DNA of 64,000 nt, from the NCBI GenBank assembly GCA_949775045.1, contig OX459099.1:1334501-1398500 (forward strand), in the 5' to 3' direction. How positions within the stretch are numbered: the first letter of the stretch is position 1; every line of letters begins with the position of its first letter. Positions 51,301 to 61,151 of this stretch are shown here, one piece after another. The translations under genes were made by a program, and so were the position numbers. The notes under the pieces are model-generated. The model did no database searches. It had not been told where the DNA came from and was given only the letters and a program-made list of their open reading frames with translations. The DNA is from Metridium senile (lineage: Eukaryota; Cnidaria; Anthozoa; Actiniaria; Metridiidae).

Positions 51301-54300
51301 AAAATGCATTTGTAATGTGATTGTTAAAACTATGCTTTTAAGAGTATATATATATGTGACACAAAATGTCAAATAACTATAATTGTTTTACATGCATGTG
51401 CACTAATATATTTTTCCTGTAAATATTTGAATATTAAATTCTGAATAATTTACATTTATGTAAATAAAATATATTTCACTTGGAATGGTAGATAAATTAA
51501 AATTGTTGAAATTACTATAATATGACTTAATTATTGGTTTGCAAATTGTCATTAATTAATATGTTGGTGTATGTTGCATGCAGTCTGCAAAAATAAATTT
51601 CAATATATATATATATCTACCATTCCAAGTGAAATATATTAATTTACATAAATGTAAATTATTCAGAATTTAATATTCAAATATTACAGAAAAAATATAT
51701 TAGTGGACATGTAAAACAAGTTATTTGACATTTTGTGTCACATATACTCTTAAATGCATATTTTTAACAAAGATACATCTATAATTGCAATAACATTGTC
51801 ATATAAAAAAGAAAATTACCAAATAGGAATTAATTAAAAGACAAAAGAAGAAGTTAAGCTTGAGTAGTCTTCTTTTGTCTTTTAATTAATTCCTATTTTG
51901 TAATTTTCTTTTTTATATGACAATGTTATTGCAATTAGGTGTAACTATATATTAAAATTTTGTGGAAATATATTTCCTCTATGCATTTCCATTTTCTAGC
52001 TGGCCATATGGTTCAGCTAGGTGTGTGTGTAATTGATATGTACAAAATATTATACTTGGTTTTTACACAATTAAGCTAGGTTACATTGAAATGTAATTTT
52101 TTATGCAATAGGCTGCATGTAATCAAACAATATAAAATATACAGCCGATCTCAAAAAGGTTGTCCACCTGAAAAGACATATATACTAAAAGAAATATCAC
52201 GTAATTCATTATATATATACTTTCCGATCGTGTAGAAAGCCAGGTGCGTTTGAAAGTAATATGGCGTTGAATTCAAACAAGGAGTATCTGTCCTCGCTAG
52301 AAGTACCTGCCTTTCTACACGCGCGGAAAGTGAATATATGTACTGCATTTAGAGTTAATACCATATATCACTACTTTTTCATTATATAACTAAATATTTG
52401 GTATACCGTATGTTTTTGATTAAAAAATTTAATAATAATAATAACAAACATTTATATAGCGCCTATCCAATCCTGTCCTAGGCGCTTTACACATAGTAAA
52501 AATGCTTTACAACAATATAATTTCAATAAAAAGTTTAACATGCACATATTTTACAGCATAGCCACCCAATTAAAGTTATTGTATAAGTTAGCTTAGCGTT
52601 CAAACGTTAATTTCATTTTTCAAATTGTTTGCTACACCTTTTCAAATTTAAACTTCCTGGGAGGTTTTTCAGCCACTTACAAATTTCACTCTTGTCTAAT
52701 GGCTTTGAACTTTTCAAAGTGTTTATCGTTTGTCACTCGGCGTGTCTTTTATATTAAGGTCAAATTCTAGCTTAAATCTGATTGGTTAACTTGTACAAGA
52801 CTTTAATTAGGTGGCCAGGGTAAGGTGCGTTGCGCCGTAAGTGGCATACCATTTAAATTTACAATTTCTCAATGTCTTCATGCAATCTATGCATATCTTA
52901 AATACATTGTATTTTAAATATTATATATATTATGTATAAATAAATATATAAATATATAGAGTACATGCAAACATTAAAAGCATAAAACATAATTAATAGT
53001 ACTTAAATAGTGATATTTTATGCTAATTCTATATTTAGTACTAATTAGTACTACTTATTTCACAGGTATAATATTTGTACTCTATTGTAAAAAACTTCAT
53101 TTACAATAAATTTCAATGTTAATTGTCATTACATGTAAAGGTTGCATCCACATAAACTATTATTAGTGATATATATACACACTTTACAACACTTGACATT
53201 GTGATTGATTCTTTCTTTTGATCGAGCCATTAAAACTTTTATTTTTGGCTGTATAATGATCAAGTTAATTTAAACAATATAGACATTGAATAGAAACTAT
53301 AAAATCTATGTCCACAATTGATACTTGGTATTGAGAGCGAACGTATATGGTGTCACATGACATTTATGTTTGTTATATAAATATATCTTTTTTTTAATTC
53401 TGGTTGACTGAATGTTTAAATGACATATTGCATGACTGCAAGATATAAATGACATTTAATTTATAATCGACAAAGGTGCAAATGCACCATGGAATATCTG
53501 TTGTATATATATATATATAAACCTAATTGCAAGCACTGCATGTGTTTTGACTTGTGTAATTTAGTGAGAAAGGAATTAAATTAAAGACAAAAGAAAGTTG
53601 AACTCTTTTATATTCCAAATTTCCCACTAAATTGCAAAAGTCAGGACAACATTCTTGCAATAATTAAGGTGTATATCATTCAAATATTTTGTTCTTAGTT
53701 TTGCATATTATAATTATATAAAAACATTTCAATTGGCTTGCCAGTATATACTCTGACATGTGTTATTTAAAGCATATAAATGTCAAAGCTAGCTGTGAAA
53801 GGGAAATAGGAGAAAAACAGCTATATTTGGCCATTTTGCATGAAATTTAAAAATAATTATTGTGTCACTGCATATAAAGGTGTAAATATATTTGTGTCAT
53901 TTTATGACTAATTAATTGTTTCAATGTATAAATATGTACAATTAGGATAGAAACAAATCTGAGTATAAATATAATATTTTTAAAATAGAGCAAAGACATT
54001 AAACCTGTGAAACAAAATTAAATAGTCAAGGCCGTGTAATAGTCAAATAGGCACACAAGAAAACAATGGACTTTTTGACGGGTTAAATGACTCTATAGTA
54101 ATAAGTGTGTATTATATACTGGTCTGGCTTAAATGGTTAAATTTCATGCAATTTAGCTTTCCTTAACTGTATTTCTTCTATTTCCAAAAGAAGCTTCTCC
54201 TTTGCAAGTCTTAAATTTTCCATCTCCATGGTCAGTTTTTCTTTTTCTTGTTTTAAAACTTGCAAATGAACCTCATCAATTTCCTCCATGATGTCTCGCT

Positions 54301-57300
54301 TCAATCTTTTCTTTGCTGGTGGAAGTTTGATAGCTGATTTGACTGGTTTGCATACTTCATTTGTTATTGAACAGTCTGAAACAAATATTTTGGACAAAAA
54401 TATTTCACATGATGCCATTTTTCAATCACAGTGTATCCATTATATAAATGCTTTCAAACATATTATATTGAAGCAATAAACGAGCGATTTCCGTGGTTTA
54501 TCGGTGTAATAAACCACGCGGGATGTTGGGAGAACACGAAAAAAGGCCTAAGAAAATCTCGAGCCTCCGGGCGAGAGATTTTCGGCCTTTTTTCGTGTTC
54601 TCCCAACAAAAACGAAATAAAAACGAATTAAAAGAAGTAATTTTTTTTTCATTTTGCTGATGAACAAATCAATTCTCCTGAAAATTCTCAACCATCCAAT
54701 CAAATCGCTTGTTATAAGCACAAATGTACAAATCTTTCACAACTTTCAAAGCTACAAAATTATATTCTGCAGGTTATGTTTTCATGAAAATATTACATTC
54801 TTTTTAAAACTTTTGGGAGAATATGGTAGATACAAGTGGAGAATGCTTCAAATCAAAGCTCTATGGATCAATGTAGCTTGCAAGCTAATGAAACGATCGA
54901 GTTTGTTGTCAATAACATGTTTGTTGGCCGGTTCTTGTTGGGAAATCCCCGATGATTTTGGTCGTAGTAATGAAGGATTTATTGACTAACAAACAAATCT
55001 AGACATCGTTTAACCTCAAGCAGATGATATTTACTCACTACTGACATCGACATTATGTGGCTGGTTTGAGTTGAGGATTGCTTGGACATTTTTCAATCAA
55101 GTTAGATTCACCGCTGAATGATAGTCAGGTAATCCTGCTTTGAACAAAAAAAGATGTATTCGCCGTTGGTCAGTTATTAAATAAATGCATTGATGAATAC
55201 TTAAGATATTGACTATAGTTATATCGTAAAGCATCTGTTTTTGCAAGCTTATTTATTCAAGTGGATAATTTGTGTGCTAAACTAGCTTTGTCCGTTGGAT
55301 GCCGTGTCATTCGCTTGGTTTGCATTGTGAAATTTAACTTCACTTTCTTCACTGAACAGATATCTTACTTTATCCTTTGACATCAATAACCTAATTAGGC
55401 TGCTTTTTTGTACATTTTTCTTGCTGTTTTGTAACGTCTACGAGTATTTTATGCCTCCAGCGTAGCGTATTTTAATACATTTAAAAATGTACTCTTTCTT
55501 TTTAATTCAAAAACAAAACTGTCAAATATAAACTTTTTTTATCTTTTTCGCTCTTATTCAACAATAAAAGTGACTTTTAGAACTACCTGTTCTGTTTATG
55601 TGATGCATTGAGTGTTTTTGTTGTTTTTAATTTGTTTATATCAGCTTTTTAACAAAAAGAAAATATTTACTCGACATTTTGAACGCCATTTTTCAAAAGT
55701 GAACAGGGAGCAAACAACAACTTTTTCGCTGTTCCTTCGAAACTCTCCAAAACCGTGGTTTATCGGTGTAATAAACCACGGTTTTGGACCAATCAGAGCG
55801 CGCGTTATAATCAAACTATATTATAAATGTTTATAACATAGATACATTCTAACACGCGCTATGATTGGTTAAAAAACCGTGGTTTATCAGAGTATAAACC
55901 ACGCTTCTCTGTGGTCAGTGACTTTGCAAAAAAAAAACGAAGTTCGAGTGAGAAAAGCAAATAAAGACGAGACGTTTTTGAGACGAAAACATCGATTTAA
56001 TTCATGACTTTGCTATTATATTCTTACACAAATAATGATTTCAAGTAAATATGATTTCTAGATAATTCAGAAACTCACATGAACTTCAAATAATAGACAA
56101 AAATATCTAACCTTTTCGGGATTCGCTTTCAAATGTTCAGGTTATGACTGACAAAAAACAGTTAAAAACAGTTCATAGAAAATACATTTTCGAGTTGATT
56201 ATTTTTGATAAATGTCTTTTTGTGGCTAAATTGTTTTCTTTTTGTCATAAAATAACTTCATATTAATCCTACCGTAAATCTTCGCTAGTTGTAGCGGCCT
56301 CGTGGTTGCCTCATTTCATGCATGTCATTTTGATAGTAAAAAAAAACAAAACAGAGTAGCTAAGCTATTGAGAGTAGCTTTGTAGCTATTCCTTAGTAGA
56401 GGAGCAGGTTCTTGAGTTTAACTGTGAGAGTTCGTCTTCGTTACCTTGTTTTCTAACTCCATTTTGTGTTGGTTTTTTTTCCACGGTAAATTTGTCGATC
56501 TTTCGATGGCTGTTTTGTTTCTCTTGTCGCTTTTTTTCGCTTCTCTTCTCTCAACGGATGAAGCTTTGGCTTTTGTAAATAAGATTGATTCCTTTAACAG
56601 TTTAAATATTTAGGTTTTGGGCTTTAGAACGGATTTAAATCTAAAACTGACAGAGATTTCAAAGATTGTAAAAATCTTCAGCTTTCCGTTCTTGGCATTG
56701 AAAAAAGCTACTTGAATGCTGGCTGTCACATTTTTGACCAATCAGAGAAGAGTTAACTATTCTTGAGCCAATCAAAATTAGGGTTATATCGCGATTGCAT
56801 CAAAGCGAAAATTTGCAAGAACAAAATAGATTTTTGCAAAAAAACATTTCGCTCGTAAATCTATGTAATAAACAATATAACTAAGGCTCAGTTGTGGTTT
56901 ATACTCTGATAACTGCACTCTGGACAGTTGAAAACACTCGAAAATGATCAAAAAGCACTCGCTTTCAGCTCGTGCTTTTTGACATTTTCTCGTGTTTTCA
57001 ACTGTCCATCGTGCAGTTATCAGAGTATAAACCACGGCTGAGCCTTAGTTATTTGGTAAATATACTCTTATCAAAAAATTATATGGACTTATTAAATTAT
57101 ACTTTGCAAAATAATATAATATAATTTTTGAAAAAGTTGCAAAACCATAATTATAACTATATATACACTAAAATATTTAACATGTATAACGATGGAAAGT
57201 TTTAAATTTATTTATAAGGCCATAAACCAGTTCAATGTTTTTGTTGACTTTACATAATTGGTTTAAATATTTTTTAGTTCATTGTCTATTTTGTATATGT

Positions 57301-60055
57301 TCATATTTAGCATTTTTTTAAATTGATTAAGCTAGCTTTAAAGTGAAATATACATACCAGAAATTTCTGTTGCAGAAGCAGCATTAACATGAGTAACATC
57401 TAACTCAGCCAGGGCTGACACATCAATTGTCACTAGGTCAACTGGATTCTCTGTGGCATGATAAATATACATATATAAGCTTTAAACAGATTATTATAAC
57501 AATGACATATAATGTTTTTGTACAATCAATGATCTTCCCGCTCTCAATATATCATTTGTTTGTGTTAAAATAGTAAAACACACAAATAAAAATGGTTGCG
57601 ATCGTTTTAAATATATAAGCAATTATATCGATTGATTATGCATATCGACTATATAGCTATAATAAACTTCATATTTTTAAATAGTTTTCAATGTATTTGA
57701 TTTAATTAACTGTTTAAGAGTTTTATTGTGTCTTTTTTTATCTTTGTCCTTACAAATTAGCAGTAATTAATCCATGAAAATATTATGTAAACATACCATT
57801 TATAGTCAACACGGCTTGCGACTCGAGTCCTCCGCTTATACCCGAAAACGACGGGTCTTCGCCAAAAATATCAATGATCTTTTTAGAGGCAGCATTTGGT
57901 GAGTCCGGTCCATGTCCACCGCCAGTCTGTTTTATTGATTTCTTGATTTGGCAGTGCTCTTTTTTTGCATTGCCTACCATTCCTCGCCATTTGTCCTTGA
58001 TCTCTTGGGTTGACCTTTGACAAACCCCCAAAGCATTGACTTTTCTGGTTATATCTTCCCAGACTTCTGTCTTTTTCTTGTTTGTAATAACTGAGGAGAA
58101 CTTATTTCTTATCACTACGATATTTTTCTCCGCCTCTTCAAGTAAAAGTGTGGTTTCAGAGGCGGTAAAATTTGCCTTACGATTTCTTTTCGCGTCCGCC
58201 ATTTTGTTGCAATGATGACGAAGTTACCTAGCAACGCAAAGCCATTTCAATGTCATTTCGCTCCTAATCATTTAACCAGTGGATAGTTATCCGACGTTCT
58301 ATTCGACCTTCGTGCAACAGGTTTTTATCCAGTGGATAACTATTCGCTGAATAGCGATTTTATCCGCTGGATAGCGCCTATCCGGTGGATAGCTTATTCG
58401 GGCTTCGTACAACCGGGCCCAGGCCTTAAATCACTTGAGGTTGGAATTCTCCTTTGGAAAGTCGGTAACTTCAAAACTGCTGCACACTTTTCATCATTTT
58501 ACTTGCCCGCGAACGTTTTTAATGTTAAATATGATTTGTACTACACGTTGATCGCTCAAGTGTTCAAATGACAAAGAAAACCTTCTATGTGAAAAGCACA
58601 TTGTATCAATCAATCAATCAATTTCATTCCACATATTCAGCAAACATGTTTGCTGTAGACATTGTGGTTGGCATCCGTAGAGTACCATGTTTCATTTTGA
58701 AGCCATCAAAAAGTTGTAGTTCTTCGTCTGGTTTTAAATAGTGTTCAGTTTTAGCTGCTGTCATCACTTGTCTCCAAGTGGTGTCCATGCAGGATGCCCG
58801 ATTTTTTCGACTCGCCCCGAAAATAATCGTCAAAAGTCAGTTGTTTTATGAAGTCGTTATCTGGTGCTCTCACACAGTGACCAATCCAATTTCTTTGTTG
58901 ATTTTGAATGAAATGAGTAACTGGTTGGATGCCACAGATTTGCATTACTCTTTCATTCCTTAGACGTAACTTTGCAAACTCACATTCCTCGCCGTCACTT
59001 TTCCTAGTATATGTAGTAGCTTCCTGACGCGACCAACCTCCGCTGATCATATGTCATTGCAGTCGGATGTATGCACTGTTTAGTTGATCTTTTTGACGTT
59101 GAGTGATTACCCAGCTTTGACATCCATACACCAGGCGGGATCTCACCAAGCTGTATTGTATGAGAGACGATTTCAACTCTATAGATGTGCATGACCATCA
59201 ACCCCCCCCCCCCCCCCCCCCTCCCACCCCCACTACTAATATTTGTAAATTAATAATTGTACATATGAAATGTTAATCGAACGTTATCTTATTTTATTTC
59301 AGATTCGTTGTTTTTTCTTCACTGACGGGAATGTAACACAGGATGTTTTAACCTCATTACAACAAGAGAACATCACCAACAAAGACATGATTTTGCAGCC
59401 GTTGAAGGGAGGAAGGGAGTTTGGACTTCGATTCCTGTATCAAATTCGATGGGCATCATCTCGCTTTAACTTCCAGTACTTTCTACGAGCAGATGATGAT
59501 TATTTTATCTGTCTTGATCGCCTCAAACACGAGCTGGTACATCGACCAAGTGATAATCTAGTTTGGGGACATTTTCACTGCAAAAAGGACTTGGTGTATC
59601 TTGACGAAGCATGGATGGTTTTCACTAGTGATATCATTGAAAACTTTTTATCACAGAATGAATCTGCGATGTTATGCCATCCTCATGCAGATCAGCAAAT
59701 AGCAATATGGCTGAACAACATTCCATCTCGCGTGTATTTTAATGATCGAAGACTCTACCATTTCCCACCTGCTACACATACTAGGTTTTTCAAGAAAGCA
59801 ACAAATGTTTGTAATAGATATCTCGGTATTCACGGCGTTTATGACCAATTAATGCCAGTATTGCATCGAACGAGTAATGATGGGTTAAAGTTAGTCCAAA
59901 ACATTACAGATTTTCGATCTAACTGTCCTTATTGGGGATTTGACTGGACTGAAATGGGTAGGAACTACCTTTTTGAACCTAAACCATGCAACACGAACGC
60001 TGATTGGTCAGTTGGCGGTAAAATGTGGAGAGGGGCTGAAGATGGACAATGGTGA
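45381..60055 (+). CDS. Beta-1,3-glycosyltransferase (GT31 family), two exons, complete
   Basis: Golgi type II membrane glycosyltransferase. Exon 1 is 45381-45623 (81 codons, donor GTTTGT). Exon 2 is 59303-60055 (acceptor TTTATTTCAG). The join is phase 0 (DTK|IRC), giving 331 aa, near the usual length. Features: signal anchor about 9-23 ([15 protein letters not shown]); family motif [13 protein letters not shown] 61-73; strand [16 protein letters not shown] with the metal-binding DDD at 145-147. The usual E-D-V segment is replaced by [12 protein letters not shown] (206-217). The closest families are beta-1,3-galactosyl- and N-acetylglucosaminyltransferases; the sugar specificity cannot be told. 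AATAAA at 60236 fits as poly(A) signal. The 13.68-kb intron carries an OTU/2A fragment, an unknown ORF, a Harbinger transposon and a retrotransposon remnant. Confidence 0.88.
45873..46751 (-). pseudogene. 2A-like peptide plus OTU protease fragment, frameshifted
   Basis: Minus-strand remnant in the GT31 intron. The frame 46485-46132 contains GDIESNPGP (46284-46258), the signature of 2A-like ribosome-skipping peptides (D-x-E-x-N-P-G-P). About 27 residues later begins an OTU-type cysteine protease N-terminus: [12 protein letters not shown], with the Cys predicted catalytic. The frame stops in an 8-T run (46141-46134). One frame over, 46129-45873 continues with [10 protein letters not shown], the usual OTU continuation, and YLENHPERF. 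The downstream His region of OTU was not found. A further frame upstream (46751-46344) has a hydrophobic stretch and a basic Arg-rich segment, and may be the older N-terminal part. In known genes 2A-like peptides occur in viruses, non-LTR retrotransposons and some invertebrate immune genes; which of these this came from is open. Confidence 0.7.
47639..48298 (-). CDS. Uncharacterised 219-aa ORF with hydrophobic C-terminal half
   Basis: A long uninterrupted minus-strand frame in AT-rich DNA. The N-terminal half is charged and Ser/Thr-rich with an internal duplication-like [11 protein letters not shown]. Residues about 137-175 ([19 protein letters not shown] onward) form one or two membrane segments or a hairpin. 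No family recognised. Start codons at residues 1, 12 and 32 are all possible. It lies upstream of, and on the same strand as, the 2A-OTU remnant, so the two may belong to one mobile element, but it could also be an unrelated gene nested in the GT31 intron or a chance ORF. Confidence 0.4.
   Translation of the reverse strand: MCVVGFFDIKTMDSTSLNTLKSLTNPHTIRGMATLKDVERFRKGHFERYRESIVKLPMKLPIVKLIVNYLSNKLPIYSKETYISAHTNSKTTKSSTTQCEQRSTEEKTAISSEEDTRLATCVYTQPCESQSKAAFSKMITSFIIIMLSTLLLLLFLIQGSIFCFPYLILVTLLGYKTVKFFDFYTQTHYQKSKTFYVRDIMTSGLLAVQNYPRISIEIN
48862..49225. promoter_or_regulatory. Three GGTCACGTGACC palindromes
   Basis: Identical 12-bp palindromes at 48862-48873, 49031-49042 and 49214-49225, spaced 169 and 183 bp. 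The core GTCACGTGAC matches the E-box/CLEAR-type site bound by MiT/TFE bHLH factors. They lie between the 219-aa ORF (upstream of its start) and the left end of the Harbinger element. Confidence 0.5.
49391..49530. promoter_or_regulatory. Left subterminal TATCC/GGATA repeats
   Basis: At least nine TATCC or GGATA pentamers in 140 bp, including a second imperfect copy of the terminal sequence (GTTGCACGAAGCTTGAATAG). The right end mirrors this at 58269-58392. These are plausible binding sites for the Myb-like protein. Confidence 0.5.
49554..51281 (+). CDS. Harbinger transposase (HARBI1-like DDE nuclease), three exons, intact
   Basis: Endonuclease that cuts and rejoins Harbinger ends. Exons 49554-50115 (donor GTGAGT), 50435-50554 (donor GTAAGT) and 50923-51281. 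All junctions are phase 1 and rebuild G188, G228 as expected. 346 aa, the usual HARBI1 length (about 349). N-terminal helix-turn-helix region ([13 protein letters not shown]). Predicted catalytic triad: D153 (GCVDGTHV), D203 (GSTHDSHIF), E265 ([13 protein letters not shown]). There is no stop or frameshift, so it could be functional. The final codons lie inside a perfect 32-bp-arm hairpin. AATAAA at 51463. Confidence 0.94.
51255..51322. repeat. Perfect hairpin over the transposase stop codon
   Basis: Arms 51255-51286 and 51291-51322 are exact complements (32 bp) with the 4-nt loop ATAA. The left arm includes the last eight codons and the TAA stop (51279-51281). Confidence 0.9.
51321..51770. 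mobile_element. Large foldback nested in the Harbinger element
   Basis: Arms of about 155-175 bp (51321-51495 and 51617-51770) pair with few mismatches, including TGACACAAAATGTCAAATAA, ATTCTGAATAATTTACATTT and CACTTGGAATGGTAGAT. No ORF. Confidence 0.8.
51782..51938. mobile_element. Foldback family with TTAAAAGACAAAAGA core, copy 2
   Basis: Arms TAATTGCAATAACATTGTCA and complement, core GGAATTAATTAAAAGACAAA / complement, as in copy 1 at 43431. Confidence 0.8.
52431..52500 (-). repeat. Retroposon 3' tail, ATATAGCGCC..GGCGCTTTAC type
   Basis: TTTATATAGCGCCTATCC and TAGGCGCTTTACAC next to an (AAT)n stretch. This arrangement is typical of short 3' tails of non-LTR/SINE elements in many animals; assignment is from memory of that pattern. 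Confidence 0.45.
53521..53670. mobile_element. Foldback family with TTAAAGACAAAAGA core, copy 3 (degenerate)
   Basis: Ends CTAATTGCAAGCA / ..TTGCAATAATTA, core AAAGGAATTAAATTAAAGAC. Arms are more diverged than in copies 1 and 2. Confidence 0.6.
54137..58202 (-). CDS. Harbinger Myb/SANT-like DNA-binding protein, three exons, intact
   Basis: Partner protein of Harbinger transposases (NAIF1-like), thought to bind the element ends and bring the nuclease to the nucleus. Exons (minus): 58202-57797 (donor GTATGT), 57450-57358 (acceptor CCACAG, donor GTATGT), 54375-54137 (acceptor TTTCAG). 738 nt, 245 aa, phases agree. Residues about 8-95 are the trihelix/Myb-type domain ([40 protein letters not shown]). 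Exon 2 is acidic. The C-terminal 60 residues form a charged coiled coil ([18 protein letters not shown] onward) after a basic KKRLKR motif that may be a nuclear signal. Intron 2 (3 kb) contains three foldbacks. Confidence 0.92.
54492..54606. repeat. Two adjacent hairpins in the Myb gene upstream sequence of exon 3
   Basis: CGTGGTTTAT..ATAAACCACG (54492-54518) followed by a foldback GTTGGGAGAACACGAAAAAA / complement (54525-54606). Confidence 0.8.
55747..55903. repeat. Foldback made of ACCGTGGTTTAT hairpins
   Basis: A 40-bp palindrome (CCAAAACCGTGGTTTATCGG and complement, 55747-55786), then ACCGTGGTTTATC..ATAAACCACG at 55876-55903. GACCAATCAGAGCGCG and CGCGCTATGATTGG lie between as inverted copies. 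Confidence 0.8.
56877..57052. repeat. Foldback with about 75-bp arms
   Basis: ATAACTAAGGCTCAG..GTGGTTTATACTCTGATAAC..GACAGTTGAAAACACTCGA and a near-perfect complement, with a short centre. It shares the GTGGTTTAT motif with the two preceding foldbacks. Confidence 0.85.
58616..59201 (-). pseudogene. Non-LTR retrotransposon 3' end (reverse transcriptase C-terminus), decayed
   Basis: Minus-strand fragments in three frames read like the C-terminal end of an endonuclease/reverse-transcriptase polyprotein: [19 protein letters not shown], then [20 protein letters not shown] with [10 protein letters not shown], then WRQVMTAAK. The order and spacing fit one original ORF broken by frameshifts. A (TTGA)n-type tail (58600-58622) follows, as in RTE/CR1-like elements. 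The clade is not resolved. It lies between the Harbinger right end and GT31 exon 2. Confidence 0.65.
59203..59230. repeat. Poly-C run
   Basis: About 19 consecutive C followed by C-rich sequence, 75 nt upstream of the GT31 exon 2 acceptor. Confidence 0.8.
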
Positions 60056-60235
60056 TCTCTGACAAACGAACTGAATATAAATCATTGACCTAACCAACTG
60101 TTTGACTCCTTGCCAGTTGGGATTTTGTTCTTGGCTATTATGAAAACTATTGTGTGACCGGTAATAAGGTATCTTATCTACCCTATGAAGTCATTGGAGA
60201 AATACAAAACTTGCTTTCTTTGCTGTATATGCAGT

Positions 60236-60241
60236 AATAAA
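60236..60241 (+). terminator. Candidate poly(A) signal of the GT31 gene
   Basis: AATAAA 180 nt downstream of the stop codon on the sense strand. Confidence 0.5.
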
Positions 60242-60371
60242 CACCCGGGGATTGATAGAACACGAGAGAAGTGTACCCGGGGATTGACAGAACACGAGAG
60301 AAGTTTACCCGGGAATTGACAGAACACGAGAGAAGTGTACCCGGGGATTGACATAACACGAGAGAAGTGCA
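60240..60371. repeat. Minisatellite, 32-bp unit, about four copies
   Basis: Units read ACCCGGGGATTGACAGAACA plus CGAGAGAAGTGT, with a few substitutions. Confidence 0.95.
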
Positions 60372-60564
60372 CCGCGGCCACCCAAGAAACTTTTGAGAAA
60401 GTTCTTAACCACATAAAAACCTCGCTCATCTTCGCCACTTTGTGTGAAATAGGTTCCCTACTTTCGATAATCTGTTGATGCGCAGACGATCCTGTGAATC
60501 AAAAAAACATATTCTTGCACGCTGATTGCCTAACTTTCTGAAATGTTTCTTGGGTGGCCACGGT
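60371..60564. repeat. Foldback
   Basis: ACCGCGGCCACCCAAGAAAC..GAAAGTT against AACTTTCTGAAATGTTTCTT and GGGTGGCCACGGT. Confidence 0.7.
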
Positions 60565-60625
60565 ACCGCGAGTCACACTGTAAATTTTAAAGGGAGGAGG
60601 GAGAAAGTCGATTTTATTATAAGCC

Positions 60626-60774
60626 ACCATGGTACAAGGGAAATTAGTGATTAAATTTCCCCGAATACCGAGGGAAAATTTGTGGAAGTCCAAAGGGAGC
60701 AGCCCGAGGGACTTTCACAAATTTTTCCGAGGTATTCGGGTAAATTTAATCACTAATTTCCCGAGTGACATGGT
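60626..60774. repeat. Foldback
   Basis: Arms ACCATGGTACAAGGGAAATT..GATTAAATTT..CCGAATACC and complement, with a centre around CCAAAGGGAGCAGCCCGAGG. Confidence 0.8.
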
Positions 60775-61151
60775 ATTAGATTGTAATATTATGATTACCG
60801 AGGAAAATATATGTTAGTTTTCATAGAAGCATAAATTATAAACTTTTACAAAGCTGTTGATTTTCGGCATACTTTAAGAAATATTTGCTTTTGTTAAATG
60901 AGACAATGCCGAATTATACCACCATGCATTCATTATAGTTTGTTTGCATAAACACGCATGACATACTATACTTTAATGTAGTCAACGCATGCGCATAGTT
61001 ACTTAATGAGTCCCACAAGTGTTAGAGTATGGACTTGTGTGTAGTACAGGATCCTTTATTTTAAGAATTCCCAACTGGGTCGAAGCGATCCAGGAATGGT
61101 CTCGGGGATTGTTATAACGAGGGACCATTAAGGGATAGTCTCCTACATATT

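Larger units (their letters stand above)
49353..58423. mobile_element. PIF/Harbinger DNA transposon, 9.07 kb, apparently complete
   Basis: Ends CCTGGGCCCGGTTGTACGAA and its complement are inverted; similarity continues through GCC(T/C)GAATAAGC..CTATCC. Inside are two convergent spliced genes, the DDE nuclease (plus, ATG 201 bp from the left end) and the Myb/SANT-like protein (minus, ATG 221 bp from the right end), the standard Harbinger two-gene set. Subterminal regions hold many TATCC/GGATA repeats. No clean 3-bp target duplication could be read, partly because the termini are palindromic. It is longer than usual because of nested foldbacks at 51.3-57.1 kb. It is inserted in the GT31 intron. 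Confidence 0.9.

Noticed and set aside
58751..59050. 99-aa ORF as a host gene
   Set aside because: Its neighbours in other frames continue the same reverse-transcriptase C-terminus and a short repeat tail follows. It is a decayed retrotransposon fragment.
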